From Nocardia asiatica NBRC 100129 (GTDB lineage Bacteria > Actinomycetota > Actinomycetes > Mycobacteriales > Mycobacteriaceae): DNA of 54,970 bases. This document shows, in pieces, positions 26,953 to 36,707 of this stretch (position 1 is its first letter; each line of letters starts with the position of its first letter). The stretch lies in the NCBI RefSeq assembly GCF_000308415.1, contig NZ_BAFS01000014.1, positions 1 to 54,970 on the forward strand, written 5' to 3'. The notes under the pieces were generated by a model. That model was not told the origin of the DNA. It ran no database searches and was given only the letters and a program-made list of their open reading frames with translations. Made by a program: the position numbers and the translations under genes.

Positions 26953-29900
26953 TCAGTCGACTCCGATCACTACTAGGGCAGTCCCCGGCTCGACTTTGGC
27001 GCCGGGGGTGGTCAGGACCTTCAACACGGTGCCATCGGCCGGGCTGTGCACCGGGAGTTCGAGTTTCATCGCTTCCAGGACGACGACCGGCGTCCCGGCC
27101 GTGACGCGCTGTCCCGGCTCGACCTCCACCCGCCAGACGTTGCCGACCATCGGCGCGGTCACCACGTCCGCCCCCGCGGGCACCCCGGCCAGCGGGTTCT
27201 CGACCGGTGCGGCGACCGGTGCGACGGTGGTGCGTTCGAATTCGCCCGCCGCCCGCCACGCCTGCTTCTCCGCCTCGAACGCGGCCGCCTGTCTGGCCTC
27301 GAACTCGGCGATGGCGTCGGCCTCGGTGCGCAGCATCCGCATATGGTCGGCGAGGGCGAAACTGCCCTCGCTCACCTCCGCGTCGAACCGGCCCGCCTCG
27401 GCCGCCGCACGGTATTCGAGCAACTGCTCGGCGCCGACCGGCTCCCAGACGATGCGGTCGAAGAACCGGAACAGCCAAGGCGTGCCCGCTTCGAACGGCG
27501 CGGACTGCCGATAGCTGGACCAGATCGGCACGGTGCGGCCGATCAGCTGGTAGCCGCCGGGCGAGGCCATCCCGTACACGCACAGGTACTTGCCGCCGAT
27601 GCCGACAGCGTCGGACGGGGTCCAGGTCCGCGCCGGGTTGTACTTGGTGGTGACCAGGCGGTGGCGTGGATCGAGCGGGACGGCCAGCGGCGCACCGAGA
27701 TACACGTCACCGAGTCCGAGCACGAGATATTCGGCGTCGAACACGGCGCCGCGCACGTCCTCGACGCTGTCGAGCCCGTTGATGCGGCGGATGAACTCGA
27801 TGTTCGACGGCAGCCAGGGCGCGGTGTCGCGCACGCCGCTGCGATAGCGGTCGATCGCCTCGGCGATGGACGGGTCGTCGAACGACAGCGGCAGCCGGAT
27901 GGTGCGGCTCGGCACCACCAGGTCGGTGGTGGCGGGCAGCTCCAGTTCGAGTTCGGCCAGCGTGCCGAGCAATCGGTACTGCGGCAGCACCTCGGGATCG
28001 AAGTGGATGTGCAGGGATCGGACGCCGGGCGTCACGTCGAGGATGCCGGGCAGCCCAGCGCCCGCCAAGGCCTCGGCCAGTGCGTGCACCCGCATGCGCA
28101 GCCCGAGATCCAGCACCATCTCGCCGTATTCGACCAGCACGTTGTCGTCCCCGCCGCGCAGATACCGCACACCCGGCCGGTCCCGCGCCGCCTCGACGCC
28201 GCCGAGGACGCCGCGATCACGCAGGGCCGCAAGAGAATCGGTGACCGGATCCGGCACGCGACTGTGGTCGGCCGCGCGCAACGCGGCCGCCTCCGCGTCG
28301 TCGACCGGCACGAAGCGCACCGAGTCGCCGGGACGCAGCTGGCCCATCCGCCAGCGATGCGCGGACACCACGGTGAGCGGGCAGGCGAAGCCGCCGAGGC
28401 TGGGACCGTCCGGACCGAGCAGGATGGGCGTGTCACCGGAGACGTTCAACGCGCCCACGCTGTAGGGATTGTCGTGCAGGTTGGACGGGTGCAGCCCGGC
28501 GTCGCCGCCATCGGTCCGCGACCAGGCCGGTTTCGGCCCCTCCAAGCGGATGCCGGTGCGGTTGGCGTGGCTGCCGACCCGCCACGGGTGGGTGCAGAAC
28601 TGGGTCATGTCGGCAGCGGTGAAGTACGCGGGCGAGGTCTGCGGACCGACACCGACCGCGAGTCGCCAGTCATGGGTGAACCGCGGCCGGACCTCCGGCG
28701 GCACCGTGGCGGGGGCGCCGAGTTCGCCGGCGGTGATCGGGGCGATGCCGAGCACATCGCCGGTGGCGACCGCTTTCCCGGTCACCCCGCCGAAGCCGCC
28801 GAGGGTGAAGGTGGCCGCGCTGCCGTGATAGAGCGGGGCGTCGATACCGCCGCGCACCGCCAGATAGGTGCGCAGACCGGTGTCGGTGGGTGCGCCGATA
28901 TCCAGCACCGCGCCCGCGGCCACGGTGACCGGCTCCCACATGGCCACCGGGTGGCCGTCCACCAGCACGGGGGTCGGCGCGCCGGTCACGCACACGACTG
29001 CGCTGTCGGAGAATCGCAATCGCGGGCCTTGCAGAGTGCATTCGAGTGCGGGCACGCCGGTGGGATTGCCGACCGCGGTGTTGGCGAGGGTGAAGGAGAG
29101 GTCGTCCATCGGACCGGACGGCGGAATGCCCACCTCCCACAACCCGATCCGGCCGGGGTGGTCCTGCACGGTGGTCATGGTCCCGCCGCGCAGCACATCG
29201 ATGCGCTGCCCGACCGGGCGGATCTCGGCCAGCGTCGTGGTGGTGTGCTCGGTGGCCAGCACCCGGGGATCGCCTGCGGCTCGGCGCAATTGGGGCAGAT
29301 TCGTCTGCACGCCGTAGATCCGCGTGGCGGCGAGCGCGGTGCGCAACGCGGCGAACGCCTCCGTCCGGCTCTCGCCCGAACCGATCACCTTGGCCAGCAA
29401 CGGGTCGTAATACGGACTGACCTCCGAGCCGGTGCCCACCCAGGTGTCGACCCGCACGTCGGCCGGGAAACGCGCGGCCGTGATCAGGCCCGCGCTCGGG
29501 CGGTGATCGTGGCCGGGATCCTCCGCGTAGACGCGCGCCTCCACCGCGTGGCCGGTGATCGGCGGTCCGCTCTCCGGCAGCTCGTCCACCATCGAGGTGT
29601 CCCCGCCGGCCAGGCGCAGCATCCATGCCACCAGGTCGACGCCGGTGACCGCCTCGGTGACCGGATGTTCCACTTGCAAACGCGTGTTCATCTCCAGGAA
29701 CGACGCGGTGCCGTCGTCGGTGTCGTACACGAACTCCACCGTCCCGGCCGAGCGGTACCCGACCGAGCGGGCGAGTTCGCGGGACGCGGCCAGCAGGCGC
29801 TGCGACAACGCCTCGGTGAGGCCCGGCGCGGGGGCCTCCTCGATCACCTTCTGGTTGCGGCGTTGCAGTGAACAGTCCCGGGTGCCGAGGCTGACGACGC

Positions 29901-30564
29901 GGCCGTGGCCGTCGCCGAACAGCTGCACCTCGACATGCCTGGCACGTGCGACGAAACGTTCCAGGAAGACGCCGGTCGAGCCGAAGTTCGACGCCGCCAC
30001 GCGCTGCACGCGCTCGTAGGCCACGCGCACCTGGTCCGGGTCGAAGCAAGCCTGCATACCGATGCCGCCACCGCCACCGACCGCCTTCAGCATCACCGGG
30101 AAGCCGATCCGCTCCGCCTCCGCCACCGCGTGATCGACCGACTCGAGCAGGTCGCTGCCCGGGACGAGCGGCACGCCGACCGCGCGAGCCGCCGCGCGAG
30201 CGGTGTGTTTGTCGCCGAAGACACGCAGCTGCTCGGGAGTGGGCCCGACGAACGCGATCCCCGCGTCCGAAATCGCGGCGGCGAAATCGGCGTTCTCCGA
30301 GAGGAATCCGTAGCCGGGATGGATCGCCCCCGCTCCGGTCTCCAGCGCCGCCTCGACCACAAGGTCGGCGCGCAGGTAGGACGCCGCGGCCGGGCCAGCA
30401 CCCAGACGCACCGCCACATCGGCCGTTTCGACGTGCGCGGCGCCCACGTCGGCGTCGGAGTACACCGCGACCGTCTTCAACCCGAGCGTCCGCGCGGTAC
30501 GCATGATGCGGCAGGCGATCTCGCCGCGATTGGCGACGAGCACCGTATCGAATTCCAGCCCCAC
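26953..30564 (-). CDS. uca: urea carboxylase (biotin-dependent)
   Basis: A 1203-residue multidomain enzyme that carboxylates urea to allophanate with ATP and bicarbonate. Domains in order: biotin carboxylase (about 1-450, starting TVLVANRGEIACRIMRTARTLG, with the ATP-grasp GGGGGIG loop), KipI/KipA-like carboxyltransferase (about 470-1080), and a biotinyl domain at the end with Lys1167 in VLEAMKLE. The GTG at 30564 follows AGGGAG. It is the middle gene of gntR-uca-atzF. The urea-carboxylase-associated DUF1989 genes and a transporter that usually accompany it are absent. Confidence 0.94.
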   Translation of the reverse strand: MGLEFDTVLVANRGEIACRIMRTARTLGLKTVAVYSDADVGAAHVETADVAVRLGAGPAAASYLRADLVVEAALETGAGAIHPGYGFLSENADFAAAISDAGIAFVGPTPEQLRVFGDKHTARAAARAVGVPLVPGSDLLESVDHAVAEAERIGFPVMLKAVGGGGGIGMQACFDPDQVRVAYERVQRVAASNFGSTGVFLERFVARARHVEVQLFGDGHGRVVSLGTRDCSLQRRNQKVIEEAPAPGLTEALSQRLLAASRELARSVGYRSAGTVEFVYDTDDGTASFLEMNTRLQVEHPVTEAVTGVDLVAWMLRLAGGDTSMVDELPESGPPITGHAVEARVYAEDPGHDHRPSAGLITAARFPADVRVDTWVGTGSEVSPYYDPLLAKVIGSGESRTEAFAALRTALAATRIYGVQTNLPQLRRAAGDPRVLATEHTTTTLAEIRPVGQRIDVLRGGTMTTVQDHPGRIGLWEVGIPPSGPMDDLSFTLANTAVGNPTGVPALECTLQGPRLRFSDSAVVCVTGAPTPVLVDGHPVAMWEPVTVAAGAVLDIGAPTDTGLRTYLAVRGGIDAPLYHGSAATFTLGGFGGVTGKAVATGDVLGIAPITAGELGAPATVPPEVRPRFTHDWRLAVGVGPQTSPAYFTAADMTQFCTHPWRVGSHANRTGIRLEGPKPAWSRTDGGDAGLHPSNLHDNPYSVGALNVSGDTPILLGPDGPSLGGFACPLTVVSAHRWRMGQLRPGDSVRFVPVDDAEAAALRAADHSRVPDPVTDSLAALRDRGVLGGVEAARDRPGVRYLRGGDDNVLVEYGEMVLDLGLRMRVHALAEALAGAGLPGILDVTPGVRSLHIHFDPEVLPQYRLLGTLAELELELPATTDLVVPSRTIRLPLSFDDPSIAEAIDRYRSGVRDTAPWLPSNIEFIRRINGLDSVEDVRGAVFDAEYLVLGLGDVYLGAPLAVPLDPRHRLVTTKYNPARTWTPSDAVGIGGKYLCVYGMASPGGYQLIGRTVPIWSSYRQSAPFEAGTPWLFRFFDRIVWEPVGAEQLLEYRAAAEAGRFDAEVSEGSFALADHMRMLRTEADAIAEFEARQAAAFEAEKQAWRAAGEFERTTVAPVAAPVENPLAGVPAGADVVTAPMVGNVWRVEVEPGQRVTAGTPVVVLEAMKLELPVHSPADGTVLKVLTTPGAKVEPGTALVVIGVD

Positions 30565-30576
30565 AACCGCTCCCTG

Positions 30577-31284
30577 CTAATCCGTGGCCAGCGACATCGC
30601 CGTGATCGCGCGGGTGACCCGTTCGAGCACCACGTCCAGCGATTCACCGATGTGCGTGTGCAGCAGCCGGTAGGCCAGCGGGAGATCGTCGGCCAGCACG
30701 GCGTCCAGGATGCCGAGATGCTCGGCGATGGTGGTCTCGATCCGGTTGTTGACCATGAAGTCGTACATGCGCACGTGGCGGATGCGGGAGTTCACCGCTT
30801 TGAGCGCGCGCACCATCTCGGTGTTGCCCGCGGCGGTGAGCAGCGTGACGTGGAACTCCTCGTCGCGCACGACGAAACCGGGTTCCTGTTCGGGCGGATC
30901 GGCGCGCAGTTCCAGCCAGGCGGCGCGCTCGGCTTCCAGCAGTTCCCGATCGTGTGTGACGGCCGGATTGGTCACGGCGCGCTGGAGACCGCCCAGTTCC
31001 AAGGTGATTCGCAGCTCGTACAGGTCGCGGATCAGTGGGATGCTCGGGCGCACCGGGCTGAAGCCGTACTCTTCTCGTTGCAGCAGCCCGTCCGAGCACA
31101 GCACGGTCAGCGCCTCCCGAATCGGTGTGCGCGAGATGCCGAAGCGCGCCGACAATTTCGGCTCGGTCAGGCGTTCACCGAACTTGATGTCCCCGTTCAT
31201 GAGCTCGCTGCGCAGCGCCGCGTACACCACGTCGCGCAGCGGTTTGCCCGCCGCGTCCGCCAAGGTGGCTATCCGTGTCGACAT
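30577..31284 (-). CDS. GntR family (FCD subfamily) regulator of the urea operon
   Basis: A 235-residue regulator: winged helix at about 15-80 (VVYAALRSELMNGDIKFGERLTEPKLSARFGISRTPIREAL) and an all-helical FCD ligand domain with conserved His and Asp residues for metal (FHVTLLTAAGN, EHLGILDAVLA). It lies 12 bases upstream of uca in the same direction, so it is almost certainly the first gene of the operon and its regulator. The ATG at 31284 has no strong Shine-Dalgarno. A GTGTAC element lies a few bases upstream and could be part of the operator. Confidence 0.88.
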   Translation of the reverse strand: MSTRIATLADAAGKPLRDVVYAALRSELMNGDIKFGERLTEPKLSARFGISRTPIREALTVLCSDGLLQREEYGFSPVRPSIPLIRDLYELRITLELGGLQRAVTNPAVTHDRELLEAERAAWLELRADPPEQEPGFVVRDEEFHVTLLTAAGNTEMVRALKAVNSRIRHVRMYDFMVNNRIETTIAEHLGILDAVLADDLPLAYRLLHTHIGESLDVVLERVTRAITAMSLATD

Positions 31285-31451
31285 GGCTGTGTACGCTATT
31301 GACCTCGCATTTCGGTGGGGTGTCCATAAGTTATCGCCGCGTTAGCGTCTGCTCACCGCGCCGTGCCCGGCGCTGGGCGAAACAGAATCCGGCGCGGGTT
31401 CGACAGAGTTGTCGAGTCGGTTGTCCCTCAGCGAATCACCAAGGAGTCGGT

Positions 31452-31910
31452 ATGCAGCGCAGCACGAAGTTCGCCGGAGCACTCGCCGCCGTAGCGGTCG
31501 CGCCGATCATCGCGGCCGGTAACGCGCAGGCCGACCCGGGCACGGTCTACTTCTCGGTGGGCGGCACGAACTGCGCCATCTTCGGGAACGGCTCGGTCGG
31601 CTGCGATTTCGCCTCTCCGCTGCACCTGAGCTACTACGTCGGCGACACCTACGTGCCGGTGCCGGTGAAGGTGAGCGAAATCGTGATCGACCAGCCGTGG
31701 CTGCCCGCGCATCCCACCTTCGACCCGGCCACGCCCTACACACTGCCGGGCGGCAATCCCAGCATCTACGACGTGCGGACCGGCTCGGGACAGTGGGGTC
31801 CGATCATCGCGCACGCGGGGGCGACCTGCCAGGTCGGCTTCCACGGCAGCTTCGGCTGCCAGGCGCTGGGCCGCGGCTTCACGACCTACGGCGGCACGAT
31901 CGTCGCGTGA
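31452..31910 (+). CDS. small secreted protein, unknown family
   Basis: A 152-residue protein with a standard Sec signal peptide (about 1-27, ending NAQA-DP). The mature part has four Cys residues (CAIFGNGSVGC and CQVGFHGSFGC), which pair well as two disulfides, and two short G-F-G motifs. AAGGAG at 31441-31446 sets the start. It is divergent from the gntR-uca operon. Similar short exported proteins are common in Nocardia and Mycobacterium; no function is known. Confidence 0.75.
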   Translation: MQRSTKFAGALAAVAVAPIIAAGNAQADPGTVYFSVGGTNCAIFGNGSVGCDFASPLHLSYYVGDTYVPVPVKVSEIVIDQPWLPAHPTFDPATPYTLPGGNPSIYDVRTGSGQWGPIIAHAGATCQVGFHGSFGCQALGRGFTTYGGTIVA

Positions 31911-31921
31911 CGTGCTGCCTC

Positions 31922-31956
31922 GGGCGCGCCGCCGCGTCTATCGCGGCGGCTCGCCC
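31922..31956. terminator. bidirectional hairpin overlapping the SDR 3' end
   Basis: Arms 31922-31936 and 31942-31956 pair at 14 of 15 positions with a 5-base loop. It lies between the convergent secreted-protein gene and the SDR gene and includes the SDR stop codon. Confidence 0.6.
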
Positions 31957-32666
31957 GTGGCGCCGAGCCGGATGACCTGCGCGTTCACCGTGCTCGCCGC
32001 ATCGCCGGCCAGATAGGCGACCACCGCCGCCGGCTCGGCCGGGGCGATCGCGGCGAGAGCGACCTCGAGTTCCGCGTTGTCGGTCGTGCCCGCGCCGTAA
32101 CTGACCGTGTTGACGGTGATCCGCCGCGGCACGAAGTCCGGGGCCACGGCTTGGCCGAGCTGCTCGACCGCGCCGCGCGTCGCGTCGTGCACCGCGCCGC
32201 CCGGATCGGCGGGATCACAGACCGTGATGACCCGGCCCTCGTCGGCCAAGTGCTGGAAGGCCAGCTGGAGGCCGTGGAACACGCCCTGCACCGTCCCGGC
32301 GAAATTGCTGTCGAACGCCTCCGAGCTGAGCTTGGGGAAGGGCTCGGACTCCGGCACCGCCGCGGTGTTGACCAGCACGTGCCATTCACCGCATTCCTCC
32401 AGCAGCACCTGCACCAATTCCTCGTACTCGGTGCGATCGGCGATGTCCGCCGCGAGCGCCTGCGCCGTGCCGCCCGCCTCGGTGATCTCCTTGACCACCT
32501 CCGCGGCGGGCTCCGGAAAGTGCGGATGCTGGATCACGACGTTTGCGCCTCGAGCGGCGAGCGTTTTCGCGATCGACCTGCCGAGGCCGGTGTAGGCCGC
32601 CGTCACCAGCGCGGTCTTCCCGGACAGCGATTCGTCTGCGCGCACGCCATCGACGGGCTTGCTCAT
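31938..32666 (-). CDS. SDR-fold protein lacking catalytic residues
   Basis: A 242-residue short-chain dehydrogenase homologue. The N-terminal Rossmann part is recognisable (KTALVTAAYTGLGRSIAKTLAARGA), but TGxxxGxG has become TAAYTGLG and NNAG has become NTAA. The Tyr-x-x-x-Lys site is replaced by His-Asp-Ala-Thr-Arg in GAVHDATRGAVEQLG, and the preceding Ser is gone. It probably cannot catalyse standard hydride transfer. It may act as a binding or regulatory partner of the intact SDR encoded 163 bases upstream in the same direction. Confidence 0.75.
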   Translation of the reverse strand: MSKPVDGVRADESLSGKTALVTAAYTGLGRSIAKTLAARGANVVIQHPHFPEPAAEVVKEITEAGGTAQALAADIADRTEYEELVQVLLEECGEWHVLVNTAAVPESEPFPKLSSEAFDSNFAGTVQGVFHGLQLAFQHLADEGRVITVCDPADPGGAVHDATRGAVEQLGQAVAPDFVPRRITVNTVSYGAGTTDNAELEVALAAIAPAEPAAVVAYLAGDAASTVNAQVIRLGATGEPPR

Positions 32667-32829
32667 CTGCCGACCTTTCGTCGATTGCGGGAATAGAGGT
32701 TTCAGCGATGATATTCCCGCATACGATCCGTTTACCCGGAAAGGCGCAAGTGACCCACGTGTCGGATTTGTCGGGAGCGTGCCGCCGTGTTTGTGGCGAT
32801 CTGGCGCGCGATCGTCGCAACCCGTATCC

Positions 32830-33702
<873 letters not shown>

Positions 33703-33877
33703 AACCGCTGCTGCCCTTCGGATTCGGGTCGATCGTGCTCCGAGGCTAACCGGCGTCCGCTGCGTGCGGGAGCGGTTCGGAGGCCCTCGACGAATGCCGT
33801 CACTGTCCACCACGGACCCCTGCTGGCCCGCGCACTTCGCCGCAGACCCGCCACCGCTCACCAGTCGGAGGTCCGGC

Positions 33878-34243
33878 TCACGCCTGGCGGTCTGACTCGC
33901 TCTGCTCCCACGCCGCGACCGGCAGCGACAAATAGACCCCGAAATCGTCCAGTCCTGTCGCCTTCTCGATATCTGCATGCAGCCGCTCGACGCGCTCCTG
34001 CCTGTTGTCGGCCCGGCTGGCGAACCACTTCGACCGCACCTCGATCACCACATCCAGCCCACTGCGATCGAACGGACCCAACTCCCGGAACCGGATCTCG
34101 ACATCCCCCGGCCGCAGATCCGAGTCGTAAGGTTCCTCCGGGCATTCGACCGCCACCGACACCAGATGCGGAAGTTGTTGCGAGAGTTCCCGAAGGATCG
34201 TCTCGGGGACATGCGACGCATAGGTCACCTCGATCAATGGCAC
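33878..34243 (-). CDS. tautomerase-like small protein
   Basis: A 121-residue protein starting MPLIEVTYASHVPETILRELSQQLPHLVS, with Pro2 exposed after Met removal as in the 4-oxalocrotonate tautomerase and 5-carboxymethyl-2-hydroxymuconate isomerase families. A later LDVVIEVRSKWFASRADNRQERVERLHADIE segment resembles the second half of such barrels. Identity is tentative. The GTG at 34243 has no Shine-Dalgarno but a -10-like TACACT ends six bases upstream, implying a leaderless transcript. Confidence 0.55.
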   Translation of the reverse strand: MPLIEVTYASHVPETILRELSQQLPHLVSVAVECPEEPYDSDLRPGDVEIRFRELGPFDRSGLDVVIEVRSKWFASRADNRQERVERLHADIEKATGLDDFGVYLSLPVAAWEQSESDRQA

Positions 34244-34380
34244 GCCCAGAGTGTATCGACGTGCCGCCCCTGCGATCAGTGCTCGGCGACTTCATCCCCC
34301 GCCGCAGAGCCGACAACCATCAGGTATGCCCGTTGTAGCGATTCAGTCTGTTTCCACAGCGAGCGCGGTAGACTGTGCGC

Positions 34381-34779
34381 GTGTGGGCTGGAACGCTGGA
34401 AACTCTGGCAAGCGCGCTTCACAAATCCTGGTCCGCAGATACCAGTAGCGCTTCCGGCTGGACGGAAGCCAACAGTGCCAAGGGGCAATGCGCCGTCACT
34501 GCGTGTGTGGTGCAAGATTACCTCGGCGGATATATTCTCAACACGGTCGCTACCCTGCCCGACGATCAAACTGTGTCGCACTATTTCAATATCGTAGACG
34601 GCAAGACCATCGACCTGACGCGGCAGCAGTTCCCGGAGGGGACGATATTCACGAAGCCGGCAGAGAAGCGGGGTCGATATTCTTCAACTCGCGAGTACTG
34701 CCTCTCGTATGAAAGCACCCGGCTGCGATACGAGAGCCTTCGCAGCCGGGTTGCCGACTACATTGGTGGCAGCGCGTAG
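34381..34779 (+). CDS. YunG family protein
   Basis: The 132-residue protein matches Bacillus YunG in order of motifs: KSWSADTSSASGWTEANSAKGQCAVTACVVQDYLGG, then SHYFNIVDGKTIDLTRQQFP. With GTG at 34381 the Cys of GQC is residue 37, the His of SHYFN is 67, and Asp of VDGKTIDL follows. That Cys-His-Asp order recalls papain-fold hydrolases, but no activity is known. A GTG at 34375 is also possible; 34381 is preferred because the -10-like TAGACT (34369-34374) lies six bases before it. GC content is lower than average, suggesting transfer. Confidence 0.7.
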   Translation: MWAGTLETLASALHKSWSADTSSASGWTEANSAKGQCAVTACVVQDYLGGYILNTVATLPDDQTVSHYFNIVDGKTIDLTRQQFPEGTIFTKPAEKRGRYSSTREYCLSYESTRLRYESLRSRVADYIGGSA

Positions 34780-34795
34780 CAACGTTACCGAGTTG

Positions 34796-36004
34796 TCAGT
34801 GTGCCATCCACATGCCGAGGAACGCTCGGGCCTCCGGCACCGTCGAGTACGACCGCAACTGGTCGACGATTGTGCCGAGAGCGCTTTGAAGCCGGGTTGA
34901 TGCCACTGCCCGCATGTGGGCAAAATTGTCAGTCAATAGGGTGCAGCAGTCATCGATGACCTCGGCCTGAATCATGTTCTCCGCCAGGCGAATTTGCCAG
35001 GCAGTTCGTTCACGCGGGTAAGCCGCAGTTCCGTTGATGGCGGACCGCAGGTAGGTGGTCGCCGTCTGGTGGTCGCCCAGGCGCATAAAGGCCAGTCCGG
35101 TGAGGCCGCTGATCTGCGCTGCGGGCAAGTGAGCGAGATATTCGGGGTCATGTCCCCTGGTCGAATCGTAGGCGCGATGCGCCCGGTTGATTGCTGCCAC
35201 CACGGCAGTCCGGTCACCGATCACACTATGGGCTTCGGCCTCGCGGATCGCTGCCAAGGCTCGCAGCTTCGGACCGCCCTCACGTCGGGCGGCGAGCTGT
35301 GCGGCTTCGGCCAGCTGAACACCTTCCTTCGCACGTGAACCCTCCCGGTACGACAGCAGGCACGCGTTGATCCAGGCATGGGCAGCGGCGATGCCATCGC
35401 CGACAACCGCGGCGGCCTGCGCGGCATCGGCGTAGTAGCGGCGGGCTTCGTGCCAACAGCCAGCGTCGTAGTGCACCCAGCCTGCGGCAGTCATCATCTC
35501 GGCAGCGGCACCGGTCAGCATGTTGCCTATCTGGTCGGTGTAGCTACCCGCGTCCAGCAACTGCTCGACATACCGCACTTCGTTGGCCGCGACTGCGCAC
35601 AGGCGATCGCCTCCTGCGATCAACTGAAGCTCATGGATTTGGTTGATACTGCGGTTGATCCGCTCGACGTCTGATCGGCCTACCCGCACGCCTGCGGCGG
35701 CGACCGCGGCACCAGATTTCTGCCCTTGGCCTGCTGCCACTGCGGCACCGACTGTTCCCGTTCTGAAGAAATGGCGTCGGTTCACATCCGCCTCCTCATC
35801 CGACTGCACCGCCAGTATGGCCATCGGTACTTGCAGCGCTCTTGCCACGCGGCGGAGAACGCGGACATCGTAAACGGCGGGGCCGTCATGCTCTAGCTGC
35901 GAGATGGCAGGTTGTGTGAAGTGAATGAGCGCACCGAGTTCCGCCTGGGTCATTCCGGCGGATTTGCGAATCCGGCGGATGGTCTCGCCCGTCGTCATAT
36001 ACAT
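34796..36004 (-). CDS. XRE family regulator with TPR-like C-terminal domain
   Basis: A 402-residue regulator. The helix-turn-helix is at about 7-60 (TIRRIRKSAGMTQAELGALIHFTQPAISQLEHDG). A RRHFF motif (76-80) and Ala-rich stretch follow, then a long all-helical region with TPR-like repeats (AARRYYADAAQAAAVV, LAFMRLGDHQTATTYL). Such proteins occur in many copies in Nocardia and Streptomyces, usually next to very small genes. It is divergent from two small Cys-containing ORFs and convergent with yunG, 16 bases away. Confidence 0.82.
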   Translation of the reverse strand: MYMTTGETIRRIRKSAGMTQAELGALIHFTQPAISQLEHDGPAVYDVRVLRRVARALQVPMAILAVQSDEEADVNRRHFFRTGTVGAAVAAGQGQKSGAAVAAAGVRVGRSDVERINRSINQIHELQLIAGGDRLCAVAANEVRYVEQLLDAGSYTDQIGNMLTGAAAEMMTAAGWVHYDAGCWHEARRYYADAAQAAAVVGDGIAAAHAWINACLLSYREGSRAKEGVQLAEAAQLAARREGGPKLRALAAIREAEAHSVIGDRTAVVAAINRAHRAYDSTRGHDPEYLAHLPAAQISGLTGLAFMRLGDHQTATTYLRSAINGTAAYPRERTAWQIRLAENMIQAEVIDDCCTLLTDNFAHMRAVASTRLQSALGTIVDQLRSYSTVPEARAFLGMWMAH

Positions 36005-36375
36005 CTTCGGGTACCCCCTGCTGTGCCGTAGGTGCGCGGTAGTCGTCCAGTCGGGTGTTATCTACCAATAGCATTTGGCCCGTCCGCACCATATACCGAT
36101 TTCCGTATCTCTCAACAGGTTTCGGCATTGAACCGGAAACAAGCGGTTTTTTGGCCGTACGGTCCGCTTGGTATCCGGCACCGGGGCGACGCTGTACTCC
36201 GCACGGCGCACCAGCTCGCCAGAGTGGCAGGCCGGTGGCGAAAGCCCCCGGTGCCGGATACCGCCCGAACCTCCGCTGCTCCGGATGGAGAGAAGTACTG
36301 CGCCATGCCTGCCGAATCTCTCGCCACCAACCAACTCATCGCCGTTGCGATGCAGCCCCTCGAAATGCGCCGAGT
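36005..36375. other. 371-base divergent gap, no gene supported
   Basis: Lower-GC spacer between the XRE regulator and the small ORFs; presumably the promoters of both. An ATG at 36305 opens a 34-codon frame, but it runs into the next ORF out of frame and I do not call it. Confidence 0.5.
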
Positions 36376-36486
36376 GTGCCGTTCACGATCTCGCAGGCGC
36401 ACATGGTGATGCGCTACCACATGGCCTGCCGGACGAAGCGCTGCCCGCGCAAGGCTGCCATGCCACGCGAAGGCAAACCGGCATGA
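36376..36486 (+). CDS. small Cys-containing peptide
   Basis: A 36-codon frame from GTG at 36376 (ATG at 36403 and 36409 are alternatives) reading TISQAHMVMRYHMACRTKRCPRKAAM. The H-x-x-C-x4-CPRKA pattern occurs in small actinomycete proteins encoded beside XRE regulators, which are usually longer, so this one may be C-terminally truncated. Its stop overlaps the next ATG by four bases. It could bind zinc. No clear Shine-Dalgarno. Confidence 0.45.
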   Translation: MPFTISQAHMVMRYHMACRTKRCPRKAAMPREGKPA

Positions 36487-36683
36487 CGACGAACCCCGGA
36501 GGGAGTACCACCTTCGTACAGGCCGACGGCGTGCTGGCCGAGGTGATGTGCCAAGTGTGCTTACTGGGATTGACGGTGGAACGTGCCCGGCAACTGCTGG
36601 ATATCCACTGCGAGCACCACCCGGACGAATGCCTTGTGCACCTGGAGGCGGCGTACCTGCTGATGATCGAGGGCGATTTCTGA
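36483..36683 (+). CDS. 66-residue Cys/His small protein
   Basis: Starts at ATG 36483 within the stop of the preceding ORF, so the two are translationally coupled. The sequence has CQVC and HCEHHPDEC, a possible zinc site, followed by an acidic C-terminus. It does not match a family I know, but a small pair beside an XRE regulator is a recurring actinomycete arrangement. Codon use is GC3-rich enough to be real. Confidence 0.5.
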   Translation: MTTNPGGSTTFVQADGVLAEVMCQVCLLGLTVERARQLLDIHCEHHPDECLVHLEAAYLLMIEGDF

Positions 36684-36707
36684 GCGATATCACCACTTCT
36701 TGTCTCG

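Noticed and set aside
29905..31302. Long plus-strand frame opposite uca and gntR
   Set aside because: Low-complexity His/Arg-rich shadow of the operon.
36305..36409. 34-codon frame upstream of the Cys micro-ORF
   Set aside because: No ribosome site; it may be part of a frameshifted longer gene but cannot be shown.
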